Under the pieces are notes generated by a model that saw nothing but the letters and a program-made list of their open reading frames with translations, made no database searches and had not been told where the DNA came from. Both the position numbers and the translations under genes were made by a program. Below are positions 1-7,217 of a DNA stretch of 8,026 nucleotides, in pieces (the first letter of the stretch is position 1; each line of letters begins with the position of its first letter). The stretch lies in contig JAGKWZ010000269.1 in assembly GCA_021151605.1 (NCBI GenBank), forward strand, positions 1-8,026, written 5' to 3'. The stretch comes from Verrucomicrobiaceae bacterium (GTDB lineage: Bacteria > Verrucomicrobiota > Verrucomicrobiia > Verrucomicrobiales > Verrucomicrobiaceae).

Positions 1-1773
1 CCCGTCCTCGTCGGCAAAGATGAACCCACTCCTGACCTGCGCATCGTGGAGCACTCGGTGACGCAGACTTCGTTTGAAGACACGCCGGTGACGATCACGG
101 CACGCATCGCGGGAACGGGCTTTGTTGGCAAAGAAGTCGCGGCTGTGGTGTTCGATGAAGCTGGGAAGGTGGTCGTGACGGAGAAGCTCAAACTCGCGAA
201 GGATGGCGAGGCGCAAACACTGAGACTGAAGGTGCCAGCGGTGAAGCCAGGCATCTCGTTCTTCCGATTGCTTACGCTCGATGCAGCGCTGCTGAAGCAG
301 ATCGAGAAAGATGCTTGGAGGGCACTTTCCAAAGAAGCCACGCTGGCGAATAACGAACGCCACATCGCCGTGGATCGTGGCGCTGGGCCGTATCGGGTGC
401 TGTATGTCTCGGGGCGGCCGAACTGGGAATACAAGTTCATGAGGCGTGCGCTTGCGGGTGACACGGAGGTGCAGATCCCTTCACTGATTCGCATCGCCAA
501 ACGGGAGCCAAAGTTTGAATGGCGAGGGCGCACAGGGGAAACGAGCAACCCTCTCTTCCGTGGCTTTGGCGATCAAGGTGTGGCGCAGCGCTACGATCAG
601 CCGGTGCTCACGCGGCTCGGGACGAAGGACGCGAAGGAACTTAGCGCAGGATTTCCGAAAACAGTGGAAGAGCTGATGGGTGAGTATCGGGCGATCATTC
701 TGGATGACATCGAGGCAGCGTTTTTTACGCAGGAGCAGATGAACCTGATGGAACGTTTCGTCAGCGAACGCGGCGGTGCTTTGCTCATGCTAGGAGGTCA
801 GGAAAGCTACCAGCAGGGCGGCTACGACCACACGCCAGTGGGACGGATGCTGCCGGTGTATCTGGACCGCGTCTCGCCATCGCCAGCCATCGAAAATGGG
901 CGCTTCGATCTAACTCGCGAAGGCTGGCTGGAGCCGTGGACGCGAGTGCGCGCAGGCCGTGAGGATGATGAGAAGCGTCTAGCCGAGATGCCCGGGTTCT
1001 TTTCTGTGAATCAGACTTTCTCGATCAAGCCAGGCGCGAGTGTGCTGGCGACGATCAAAGCGGGCGAAGAGGCTACCACGTATCCAGCCCTCGCGGCACA
1101 GCGTTTTGGAGAAGGTCGCGTGGCCTCAGTGATGATCGGCGATCTCTGGCGCTGGGGGATGCGGGATGAAGATGCACGCAAGGATCTCGACAAAGCATGG
1201 CGTCAACTCATGCGTTGGCTGGTGGTGGACGTGCCGGACAAGGTTCAGTTCACGGCGGTGCCTGATAACGATCGGATGAAACTAGAGGTGCGAGTCCGTG
1301 ATGAGTCGTTTCGTGCCAAAGATGATGCCGTGGTGAAGATTGAGGTCATGGGGCCGGCTGGGAAGAAGTTGGAACTTTTTGCCGAGCCGAGCTTGAAGGA
1401 AGCGGGGCTGTTTGAAGCTGAGTTTTATTCGCGTGAGACGGGGGCATATCGGGCAGTGGCGAAGGTTTCTTTAGCCGCAGAGATCGCAAAGCTAGAGACA
1501 AAAGCCACGGGCTGGGTGCATGATCCGCTCGCGGCGGAGTTTTCTTCACTGAAACCAGGACGTGAATGGGCCGAGCGAGTCGCGAAAGAGTCGGGAGGGC
1601 GAGTGCTGAGCTTGGCTGATCTACCGAATTTGCCGGAGATCTTGAAGGATATCCGAGTGCCGGTGGAAGAGACGATCACGACGCCGTTTTGGCATGCCCC
1701 ATGGGTGTTTGCTGTCGTGCTCGGACTTCTCGGCGCGGAGTGGTATTTGAGACGGAAAGGAGGCATGGCATAA
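1..1773 (+). CDS. Membrane-anchored glutamine amidotransferase-like protein, 5' end outside window
   Basis: The frame is open from base 1 (it reads PVLVGKDEPTPDLRIVEHS...) to a TAA at 1771-1773, so the GTG at 46 is not a convincing start and the true start lies upstream. Numbering from base 1 (590 residues visible), residues ~1-95 look like a beta-rich extracytoplasmic domain. Residues ~127-295 match the class I glutamine amidotransferase-like fold common in large Planctomycetes/Verrucomicrobia membrane proteins: PYRVLYVSGRPNWEYKF, then an acidic strand ILDDIEAAFF, then LMLGGQESYQQGGY at ~262-275. I see no Cys nucleophile in the usual place (the position reads LGGQES), so amidotransferase chemistry is unlikely and a binding or scaffolding role is more plausible. 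A second beta-rich region follows. The C-terminus (HAPWVFAVVLGLLGAEWYLRRKGG) is one membrane helix with a basic stop-transfer tail, placing the bulk in the periplasm. In related genomes such proteins sit with MoxR ATPase, DUF58 and VWA genes; that part would be upstream and is not seen. The next gene overlaps by one base. Confidence 0.85.
   Translation, partial: PVLVGKDEPTPDLRIVEHSVTQTSFEDTPVTITARIAGTGFVGKEVAAVVFDEAGKVVVTEKLKLAKDGEAQTLRLKVPAVKPGISFFRLLTLDAALLKQIEKDAWRALSKEATLANNERHIAVDRGAGPYRVLYVSGRPNWEYKFMRRALAGDTEVQIPSLIRIAKREPKFEWRGRTGETSNPLFRGFGDQGVAQRYDQPVLTRLGTKDAKELSAGFPKTVEELMGEYRAIILDDIEAAFFTQEQMNLMERFVSERGGALLMLGGQESYQQGGYDHTPVGRMLPVYLDRVSPSPAIENGRFDLTREGWLEPWTRVRAGREDDEKRLAEMPGFFSVNQTFSIKPGASVLATIKAGEEATTYPALAAQRFGEGRVASVMIGDLWRWGMRDEDARKDLDKAWRQLMRWLVVDVPDKVQFTAVPDNDRMKLEVRVRDESFRAKDDAVVKIEVMGPAGKKLELFAEPSLKEAGLFEAEFYSRETGAYRAVAKVSLAAEIAKLETKATGWVHDPLAAEFSSLKPGREWAERVAKESGGRVLSLADLPNLPEILKDIRVPVEETITTPFWHAPWVFAVVLGLLGAEWYLRRKGGMA
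1756..1763 (+). promoter_or_regulatory. Strong Shine-Dalgarno site for the caspase-like gene
   Basis: AAAGGAGG lies 9 bases before the ATG at 1773, inside the last codons of the preceding gene. It is the clearest ribosome-binding site in the window and decides the start of the downstream gene: the in-frame ATG at 1689 is deep inside the upstream gene and lacks such a site. Together with the TAATG stop/start overlap it indicates translational coupling of the two genes. Confidence 0.75.
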
Positions 1774-2777
1774 TGAACGCGAAGCAAAGTGGTCCGTACA
1801 GTCCTCTGTGCGGGTTCGAATACCAAGTGACGCCCGTGCCGCACAGAGGACTGTGCGGACCACTTTGGGCGCTGCTACTCTTGTTTGTCGTCTCCAGCTA
1901 TGCGGATTCCCCCAAACGTGATGCCGAAGTCCTCATCGTCACCGGGGCACCGGGTGAGAAAGAGTATGCTGAGCGATTCGAGAAGAAGGTAACGATTTGG
2001 AAAGCCGCTTGTGAGAAGTCAGGCATCGCGGTTCAGGTCATCGGCAAAGATGAACATGATGCTGAAGCTCTGGAGGCAGCTTTGAAAAAGGCGGCCACAA
2101 AACCAACTGGCCAGATGTGGCTCGTGATGATCGGGCATGGGACCTTCGATAACCGCGAGGTGAAATTCAATCTGCGCGGGCCAGATGTGACTGCACGGCA
2201 ACTCGCCTTGTGGTGTCAGCCGATTCAGCGGGAGCTGGTCTTCATTGATGGCGGGTCATGCAGCGCGGGCTTCCTTCAGCCACTGGCGGGGAAGGGTAGG
2301 ATCATTGTCACGGGCACGAAGAGTGCGGATGAGATTTACTACACACGCTTTGGCGAGTTCTTCGCACCTGCCATCGCCGGCGATCTGGCTGCTGATTTGG
2401 ATCAGGATAAGCAAGTGTCGATTCTCGAAGCCTTCCGCCATGCCAGCAAGTTGGTGGCTGAGTTTTACGAGAACGAAGAGCGTATCTCCACCGAACACTC
2501 GCTCATGGAGGACAATGCCGATGGTGTGGGCACGCGGTCAGAAGTTTTCAGCAAGGAGTCCAAGGACATCAAAGACGGCGCACGAGCGGCTCAGGTGGCG
2601 CTCGTTTTGAGTGAAGAAGAAATGAAGCTTACAGACGCTCAGCGATCCAAGCGCGATGAACTGGAGCGGAAGCTTGAGACTCTGAAGGCCAAGCGCGCAG
2701 AGATGGAGGATGTCCTCTACTACACGGAGATCGAGAGCCTGCTGCGTCAATTGGCAGCAGTTTATGCGGTCCAGTAG
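1773..2777 (+). CDS. Exported C13/caspase-like (clan CD) peptidase-fold protein
   Basis: This is a 334-residue protein starting at the ATG that overlaps the upstream stop codon (TAATG). Residues 31-44 (LWALLLLFVVSSYA) are a signal-peptide core with a plausible cleavage site SYA|DS after residue 44, so the mature protein is periplasmic or outer-envelope. The mature part has a caspase/legumain-like core: strand AEVLIVTGAPG (51-61), WLVMIGHGTFD with the candidate catalytic His122, and VFIDGGSCSAGF with the candidate catalytic Cys163. This His-Gly then Cys-x-x-Gly order is that of clan CD cysteine peptidases (C13/C14). DLDQDKQVS further on resembles a Ca-binding or acidic loop. Residues ~277-334 are charged and probably a coiled coil. 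Coupling to a membrane-anchored GATase-like protein suggests a shared envelope role, but the substrate is unknown. The N-terminal ~30 residues before the hydrophobic core are unusually long and are mostly encoded by an inverted repeat. It ends 23 bases before the convergent GYF gene. Family assignment is fairly sure; peptidase activity is inferred. Confidence 0.82.
   Translation: MNAKQSGPYSPLCGFEYQVTPVPHRGLCGPLWALLLLFVVSSYADSPKRDAEVLIVTGAPGEKEYAERFEKKVTIWKAACEKSGIAVQVIGKDEHDAEALEAALKKAATKPTGQMWLVMIGHGTFDNREVKFNLRGPDVTARQLALWCQPIQRELVFIDGGSCSAGFLQPLAGKGRIIVTGTKSADEIYYTRFGEFFAPAIAGDLAADLDQDKQVSILEAFRHASKLVAEFYENEERISTEHSLMEDNADGVGTRSEVFSKESKDIKDGARAAQVALVLSEEEMKLTDAQRSKRDELERKLETLKAKRAEMEDVLYYTEIESLLRQLAAVYAVQ
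1785..1867. repeat. Near-perfect inverted repeat (REP-like palindrome) inside a coding sequence
   Basis: The left arm 1785-1813 (starts CAAAGTGGTCCGTACAGTCC) and the right arm 1839-1867 (starts CCGCACAGAGGACTGTGCGG) are reverse complements over 29 bases with a single mismatch (T at 1796). They enclose a 25-base loop. The element begins 10 bases after the caspase-like ATG and ends at the first codons of the signal-peptide core, so it codes for nearly all of the extended n-region. There is no T-run, so it is not an intrinsic terminator. The arm length and position look like a dispersed palindromic element of REP/MITE type that inserted and stayed in frame; no second copy is in this window. In RNA it could form a ~29-bp hairpin just after the start codon. 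Confidence 0.85.
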
Positions 2778-2800
2778 TGTTTGGAATCCACCACGATCAA

Positions 2801-3352
2801 TTAAAGCGGCTCACGCCCCGTAGCTTCGAGGAACTGCTGACGGAGGATCTGGATGGCGCGTTCCTTTTCATCCAGGGCGTGCTGGGCTTCCATGAGCTGA
2901 CGCTCCAGGATTTGCACACGCTGATGCAGCAAGGCGTCGCCGCTGCCTTTTTCGAGATCGGGCCACTGGGCACCGATGAGGGTGGTATGGGCGCTGCGGA
3001 CGTGTTGTGGGCTGGCCTGGAAGAAATCCAGTTCGCCGAGGCGGGATTCGCCGCCGTCAGTGCAATCGATGAGGATGACGTTTTCATCGATCTGGCCGGT
3101 GGCGAGGAACTCCTGGATGGTGGCGACATTCGTAGGGCCGTAGAGATACTGATCTGGCATCTGGATCAGCCAGTCCATCTGGAGCTCGCGGATCATCGGT
3201 GCACGCCGCCAGCTCTGGCGACCATCATCGGAGAGCTTGTCCATCGGGGCGATCTTGGCCTCCGAGGCAAACTGCAGCAGAGTGTCTTCGTCGAGTGGGC
3301 CGTACTCTTCGTTGGTGGCGGCTTTGATGAGGTGCCAGGTGCGGTTGGACAT
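2801..3352 (-). CDS. Tandem GYF_2-domain protein with C-terminal coiled coil
   Basis: This is a 183-residue protein with no signal peptide or membrane segment, so probably cytoplasmic. Residues 6-57 fit the GYF_2 pattern found in many PVC and proteobacterial proteins: an initial Trp (TWHLI), EEYGPLDEDTLLQF, then SWRRAPMI. Residues 61-105 (DWLIQM, YLYGPTNVATIQEFLATGQI, then NVILIDCTDG) look like a second, more diverged copy. Residues ~140-178 (HQRVQILERQLMEAQHALDE and on) are predicted coiled coil. GYF-type modules bind peptides, often proline-rich, so an adaptor or scaffold role is likely, but the partner is unknown. The ATG at 3350-3352 follows no clear Shine-Dalgarno sequence. The opposite strand is also open over this gene, but its product resembles no family and lacks a domain pattern, so the minus strand is preferred. 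It converges with the caspase-like gene with 23 bases between stops and diverges from pbpC. Confidence 0.8.
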   Translation of the reverse strand: MSNRTWHLIKAATNEEYGPLDEDTLLQFASEAKIAPMDKLSDDGRQSWRRAPMIRELQMDWLIQMPDQYLYGPTNVATIQEFLATGQIDENVILIDCTDGGESRLGELDFFQASPQHVRSAHTTLIGAQWPDLEKGSGDALLHQRVQILERQLMEAQHALDEKERAIQILRQQFLEATGREPL

Positions 3353-3483
3353 GCGGGCATTTTATGTGAAACAAGCGCCGGATTGGAAGAACAAAGTTGT
3401 GATCATCGGGTCCGCCTTGGTGAATTTCAGTTCTCACTGCTGGCTTCCCGGCGTTGATTGCGCCGTCATCACGTCACGAATTC

Positions 3484-5754
3484 ATGAAAAAACTCCGTCG
3501 TCGGTTCCTGCTCGCCGCCCTGCCTTTGCTGGGCCTGGCGTTTGGCTGGTGGGGGCTGCCGTGGCTGGTGGCGCTGCCACAGTCGCTCGATCAGGAGAGG
3601 TCGGTTTCGATACAGTATCTCGCGCGCGATGGCTCTGCGCTGAGGCAACTGCTCACGGCGGAGGGAGATCGTGTCAGTTCGGGGGCGCGGTTTGAGGAAC
3701 TGCCCGGCTTCTTGGTTCAAGCCACACTCGCGGCTGAGGATCGGCGCTTTTGGAATCATGGCGGGGTTGACCTGCTAGCGGTGGCGCGGGCGGTGCTGGA
3801 CAATGCGTCGGCGGGAAGGGTGGTGTCAGGCGCTTCGACGATCCATCAGCAGCTCGCGAAAGTGGCCTCTGGTCGGCTACAAAAGCGCACGTTCGGAGTG
3901 AAGGTTAGCGAGGCCCTGCAAGCGCGAAGGCTGGCGATGTCCTGGCCGCGTGAACGGGTGCTTACTGAATATCTCAACCGCATCCACTATGGCAATCTGC
4001 TCACGGGCTGCACAGCGGCGGCATCAGGCTACTTTAACAAGCCACTGAGTGATCTGACCTTGGCTGAGTCCGCCTTTCTCGCAGCCATCCCGCAGTCGCC
4101 GAATCGGCTGAATCCATTTCGCAATCGCGAAGCAGTCCGGCCACGTCAGGAGCGGATTTTGCAGGCGATGAGAGAGCAGGGGATGATCACGGAGGAGCAG
4201 TGGCGAGTGGCTTTGGCTGAGCCGCTGGTGCTGCAACGTTACACGGGTGGCTTTGCCGCGCCTCATGCGGTGGAGATGCTGCGCGGGCGGGCAAAAGTGG
4301 CGGATGGACGAGTAAGTACCACGATCGATGCGGCGCTTCAGAGGCAGGTGGAAAAGATCATCGCCTCGCGTCTCGCCACTTTGAAGGAACGGCATGTGAC
4401 GCAGGCGGCGGCGGTGGTGATCGATAATGCTTCGGGCGAGGTGCTGGCGATGGCGGGTTCGCGTGACTTCTTTGCGCCAGACGGTGGCCAGATCAATGGA
4501 GCCTGGGTTCCGCATTCACCGGGGTCGGCGATGAAGCCCTTCACCTATCAGCTCGCCTTTGAGCGTGGGTTCACTCCGGCGAGTGTGCTGGCAGATTTGC
4601 CGGTGGAGTATCCAACACCAACGGGTGTCTATCGTCCCGAGAACTATGCACATCGGATCTATGGTCCGGTGACTTGTCGGGATGCTTTGGGCAACAGCCT
4701 GAACATCGCCACGGTGAAGCTGCTGGCCAGTCTCGGGGGCGCGGAGACGCTGCTGGCGCGTGTGCAAGAGCTTGGTTTGAGTACGCTCACCGAGCCGGCA
4801 GAGCACTACGGACTCGGCCTAACGATCGGCAATGCGCCCGTGCGGCTGATCGAGTTGGCGAATGCCTATGCCTGTCTCGCGAGACTTGGCGAGTGGAAGG
4901 AATGGCGGCTGGTGATGTCTGATGCGGCGGTGCCAGGCCGATCTGTTTTGAAGCATGAAGCCTGCTATCTGATCGCCGACATCCTCAGCGATAATCAAGC
5001 GCGCAGCATGACCTTCGGTACACATTCACCACTGCGGATGCCATTCCGCGCCGCGGTGAAGACGGGCACGAGTCAGTCGTATCGGGACAACTGGACGCTC
5101 GGCTTCACGCCGGAATACACCGTCGGAGTCTGGGCGGGGAATTTTGACAACACGCCCATGCAGGAAGTCTCTGGTGTGACCGGGGCAGCACCCATCTGGC
5201 GGGACATCCTGCTGCATCTGCATGAGTCGAGTCCGGCCACCTGGTATGAAGAGCCGAAAGAGATCGTGCGTGCTCGCATCGATCCACGCACCGGCAGGCA
5301 ACTGACTGCGCAGTCACCGCCCTCGCGGTTGAGCCGTGAGGAGCTTTTCATCGCTGGCTCGCTTCCCCCCACGGCCACTCGAGGCGACTACGATGAGCGT
5401 GGCCGCGCACTCCTGCCGCCCGAGTTCGCCAAGTGGGTCCGCAGTTCAGACAACTGGCTTGGCGATCTGGTGGTCTGTGCACAGAGAGAAGGCACCTCGC
5501 GGCCCTGGCGCATCGCCCATCCCATCCCAGGCACGGTCATCCAGCTTGATGCTGATTTGCCTGGAGGCGGTCGGCGACTGTTGCTAGAAACAGAGCCGCA
5601 GGTGCCTGTCGAGTGGCGCTGTGAATCCCTGCCCGTGCAGCGCGATGGCAGCCAAGCGTATGTCCTCCTCCGCGCCGGGCGTCATGAGTTCATCGCCCGC
5701 GATCCCGCCTCGGGTGAGGTGAAGCGCACTCAGGTGATCGTGCATGATGAGTAG
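3484..5754 (+). CDS. pbpC: Penicillin-binding protein 1C (glycosyltransferase/transpeptidase)
   Basis: This 756-residue protein is close to the usual PBP1C length. It polymerises lipid II glycan strands and may cross-link peptides on the periplasmic face of the inner membrane. Residues 1-32 (MKKLRRRFLLAALPLLGLAF and on) form a basic N-terminus plus membrane anchor. The GT51 domain shows AAEDRRFWNHGGVD (83-96; Glu85 is the expected catalytic acid), GASTIHQQLAK (116-126) and VLTEYLNRIHYGN (159-171). The transpeptidase domain shows SAMK (Ser348 nucleophile, Lys351), SLN (405-407) and KTGTS (526-530), so all active-site motifs are intact. Residues ~677-756 (PGTVIQLDADLPGG and on) match the BiPBP_C domain that distinguishes PBP1C from PBP1A/1B. 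I chose the ATG at 3484, which is followed at once by MKKLRRR; an in-frame TTG at 3454 would only add ten polar residues. No strong Shine-Dalgarno sequence is seen. The alpha-2-macroglobulin gene often paired with pbpC is absent from both sides within this window. No terminator was recognised after it. Confidence 0.93.
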   Translation: MKKLRRRFLLAALPLLGLAFGWWGLPWLVALPQSLDQERSVSIQYLARDGSALRQLLTAEGDRVSSGARFEELPGFLVQATLAAEDRRFWNHGGVDLLAVARAVLDNASAGRVVSGASTIHQQLAKVASGRLQKRTFGVKVSEALQARRLAMSWPRERVLTEYLNRIHYGNLLTGCTAAASGYFNKPLSDLTLAESAFLAAIPQSPNRLNPFRNREAVRPRQERILQAMREQGMITEEQWRVALAEPLVLQRYTGGFAAPHAVEMLRGRAKVADGRVSTTIDAALQRQVEKIIASRLATLKERHVTQAAAVVIDNASGEVLAMAGSRDFFAPDGGQINGAWVPHSPGSAMKPFTYQLAFERGFTPASVLADLPVEYPTPTGVYRPENYAHRIYGPVTCRDALGNSLNIATVKLLASLGGAETLLARVQELGLSTLTEPAEHYGLGLTIGNAPVRLIELANAYACLARLGEWKEWRLVMSDAAVPGRSVLKHEACYLIADILSDNQARSMTFGTHSPLRMPFRAAVKTGTSQSYRDNWTLGFTPEYTVGVWAGNFDNTPMQEVSGVTGAAPIWRDILLHLHESSPATWYEEPKEIVRARIDPRTGRQLTAQSPPSRLSREELFIAGSLPPTATRGDYDERGRALLPPEFAKWVRSSDNWLGDLVVCAQREGTSRPWRIAHPIPGTVIQLDADLPGGGRRLLLETEPQVPVEWRCESLPVQRDGSQAYVLLRAGRHEFIARDPASGEVKRTQVIVHDE

Positions 5755-5987
5755 CCTGCGCTGCGGCTTTCAGCCTGATTCCAGCATTTACTCTTACATG
5801 ACGGCTTCCTCTGCCAAGCTGAGCGCTTTAAGTAGAGAGACGGCGGGCTCATTTGAAGTGAGTGTCATTGGTCCAGCCCTTGCAACGCGCACCCGTTATT
5901 CCTGAATCGCGCTAGCTCAATGCAATGGATGCGCAGCGTCTATTTCTTCTGAATCCTGAGCTTTGTTTCAGAGATCCATATGTGCGA

Positions 5988-6644
5988 TTATCTTGGCGCA
6001 TTTACCCCGTTCTCCCATATAATCCAGACGGGTAATCCTTTCTGCTGGAGCAGACCCCAAGTAAGTAAAACATTACCGCATTGGTACTCTATTGGGGCAA
6101 TTAAAACCCACAAAGTCTTCGTGTGCTTAGTTTCAGTCAGGCTGAGGCTGTGGACTGCTGCCGTTTGGAGATCTGGGAATGAGGTAACTTTCCCGCCCCA
6201 GTTCAGAAGGCACCCTGATGTCTGATCCATCCGCATATAAACAGTTTGCCAGTCAACAGGCAAGCCCTCTACCTCTGAGTGGTCATCATATCTCGTTTCC
6301 ACTACTTCGATCAAACGATGGTAAGGTCTTCCTCCATGGCCGGAGATCAACTCAGTTGGGTCGATTCTGAGATGTCCTTCCTTTGTAATCATCATCAAGT
6401 AGCACTTTTGAGCATTCTCTGCGCACTGGTAAAGCACTTTGCGGAGATGATTATTCGTTTCTTCCTTCCGGAGAATGATGCAGTTCCGTCTCTCTACAAG
6501 ACTTGACCACCCAATATCGCCCCAAAGTAGGAGTCGAGTTTTCAGTGCGTTACAAGCGAACACCAAGGCGAGGAGAACTAAAGCCGTTGTAAAGCAAAGG
6601 GTCAGTTTTCTTTTTGGCAATGTGGACAAGTCAAGGTGCAACAT
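5988..6644 (-). CDS. Hypothetical single-helix membrane protein, AT-richer than neighbours
   Basis: This is a 218-residue protein I do not recognise. Residues 1-13 are short and basic (KRK at 11-13), followed by a hydrophobic helix at ~14-33 (LTLCFTTALVLLALVFAC). The rest is mixed polar, with Trp, Cys and His scattered and no motif I can assign. LVFAC could be read as a poor lipobox (Phe at -2 is atypical), so an N-terminal anchor is more likely than a lipoprotein. The C-terminal part (TLWVLIAPIEY, LLTWGLLQQKGLPVWIIW) is moderately hydrophobic. The ATG at 6642-6644 has no Shine-Dalgarno sequence. Base composition is clearly lower in GC than the genes around it: 23 G/C in 60 at 6061-6120, against 41 in 60 at 3541-3600 in pbpC. 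That suggests horizontal acquisition. It is convergent with pbpC (233 bases between stops) and stands alone with no operon partner. Because no family match is visible, expression is inferred only from the long open frame and sensible protein architecture. Confidence 0.6.
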   Translation of the reverse strand: MLHLDLSTLPKRKLTLCFTTALVLLALVFACNALKTRLLLWGDIGWSSLVERRNCIILRKEETNNHLRKVLYQCAENAQKCYLMMITKEGHLRIDPTELISGHGGRPYHRLIEVVETRYDDHSEVEGLPVDWQTVYMRMDQTSGCLLNWGGKVTSFPDLQTAAVHSLSLTETKHTKTLWVLIAPIEYQCGNVLLTWGLLQQKGLPVWIIWENGVNAPR

Positions 6645-6835
6645 CTTAACAAAATGCCTAGGCTTTCAGTTGGGGCGGACACCCGAGTCATCCGGAAACA
6701 GATTCGATTCTTCAACCACCTCCGCCACTATTTTCTTTGGCTAGATGCTAATAGATCCACCCTCTATGCCACAAGCCCGCAGATCCTGACAAGAACGAAG
6801 GCATTCCAGAAGTCGCATGGAACGCAGAGTCCCCT
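6645..6835. other. Gene-free stretch with a tRNA-like 3' end
   Basis: I see no supportable gene here. At 6701-6727 the sequence GATTCGATTC followed by CACCTCCGCCA (6717-6727) resembles the T-loop and acceptor 3' end of a tRNA-Ser or tmRNA. The five bases on either side of the TTCGATT loop do not pair, and no D-arm or anticodon arm was found upstream, so this is not a functional RNA gene. It could be a decayed attachment-site remnant or coincidence. Confidence 0.3.
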
Positions 6836-7146
6836 CAATCCTCCGCCCCAGCCTCGGAGAGGCGGCAGGCAATAGCCAACGGATTCATCCGTGGGTAAGC
6901 GCGGGCGACATGCCGCCATGACCAAGAGTCCCGGTAGGGACGAAAGAAGGCACCGAGTGCTGGACACGTCCCGATTATACCCCCGACTCATCGCGCATTC
7001 GGGCGGCGGAACATGCCCCGGCACCTCTCGCGACTCTCTTTCGTCCCTGCCGGGACTCTGGCTCTCTGAGCCTCGTGGCCGCCTGGACCCACGGATAAAT
7101 CCGTGGGCTATTGTCTTTCGCCTCTCCGAGGCTTCAGAGGCGATTG
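6836..7146. repeat. BIME-like compound repeat: two inverted two-hairpin modules
   Basis: Two diverged copies of one ~110-bp module face each other (6836-6946 and 7038-7146) around a ~91-bp centre. The outer arms 6851-6895 and 7088-7132 are inverted repeats matching at 40 of 45 positions. The inner arms 6925-6946 and 7038-7059 match at 21 of 22. The spacing between outer and inner arms is conserved (29 and 28 bases), showing a common ancestor rather than chance. Each module carries short hairpins of its own: GCCTC-GGA-GAGGC, CGGAT-TC-ATCCG, and GTCCC-GGTA-GGGAC. This is the architecture of bacterial interspersed mosaic elements made from paired REPs. It lies 71 bases upstream of a RAYT transposase remnant, its expected mobilising partner. 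Open frames across it on both strands are by-products of the palindromes. There is no T-run, so it is not a plain terminator, though the hairpins could affect transcripts crossing it. Confidence 0.8.
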
Positions 7147-7217
7147 GGCTGGGCATCGCCGAAAATCTCCCACGCGACGCTTGACGCACGATGCCACATC
7201 CGGGCACACTTCACGCC

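Noticed and set aside
1811..1824. GGGTTCGAATACCA, resembling a tRNA T-arm
   Set aside because: It is in the loop of the inverted repeat, within a coding sequence, with no other tRNA arms around it.
2777..3457. Long plus-strand open frame (226 codons) over the GYF gene
   Set aside because: It is antisense to a frame with a recognisable domain pattern; its translation shows no family features. Long antisense frames are expected in GC-rich coding DNA.
3454..3483. TTG at 3454 as an earlier pbpC start
   Set aside because: It adds only a ten-residue polar lead before a typical MKKLRRR anchor start and has no Shine-Dalgarno sequence.
3237..3695. Plus-strand open frame of 152 codons spanning the divergent gap
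   Set aside because: It overlaps the GYF gene antisense and the pbpC start out of frame; the product is not protein-like.
5946..5972. Hairpin TCTGAA...TTCAGA as a terminator between the convergent pbpC and orphan genes
   Set aside because: The stem is only 6 bp, AT-rich, with a 13-base loop and no T-run on either strand.
6836..7146. CRISPR array
   Set aside because: The repeats are inverted pairs, not regularly spaced direct repeats, and there are no spacers or cas genes.
6764..7207. Open frames on both strands across the compound repeat (minus 6764-7207, plus 6891-7184 and others)
   Set aside because: They are by-products of the palindromic repeat; the translations are repetitive Arg/Pro/Gly text lacking any domain, and they conflict with one another.
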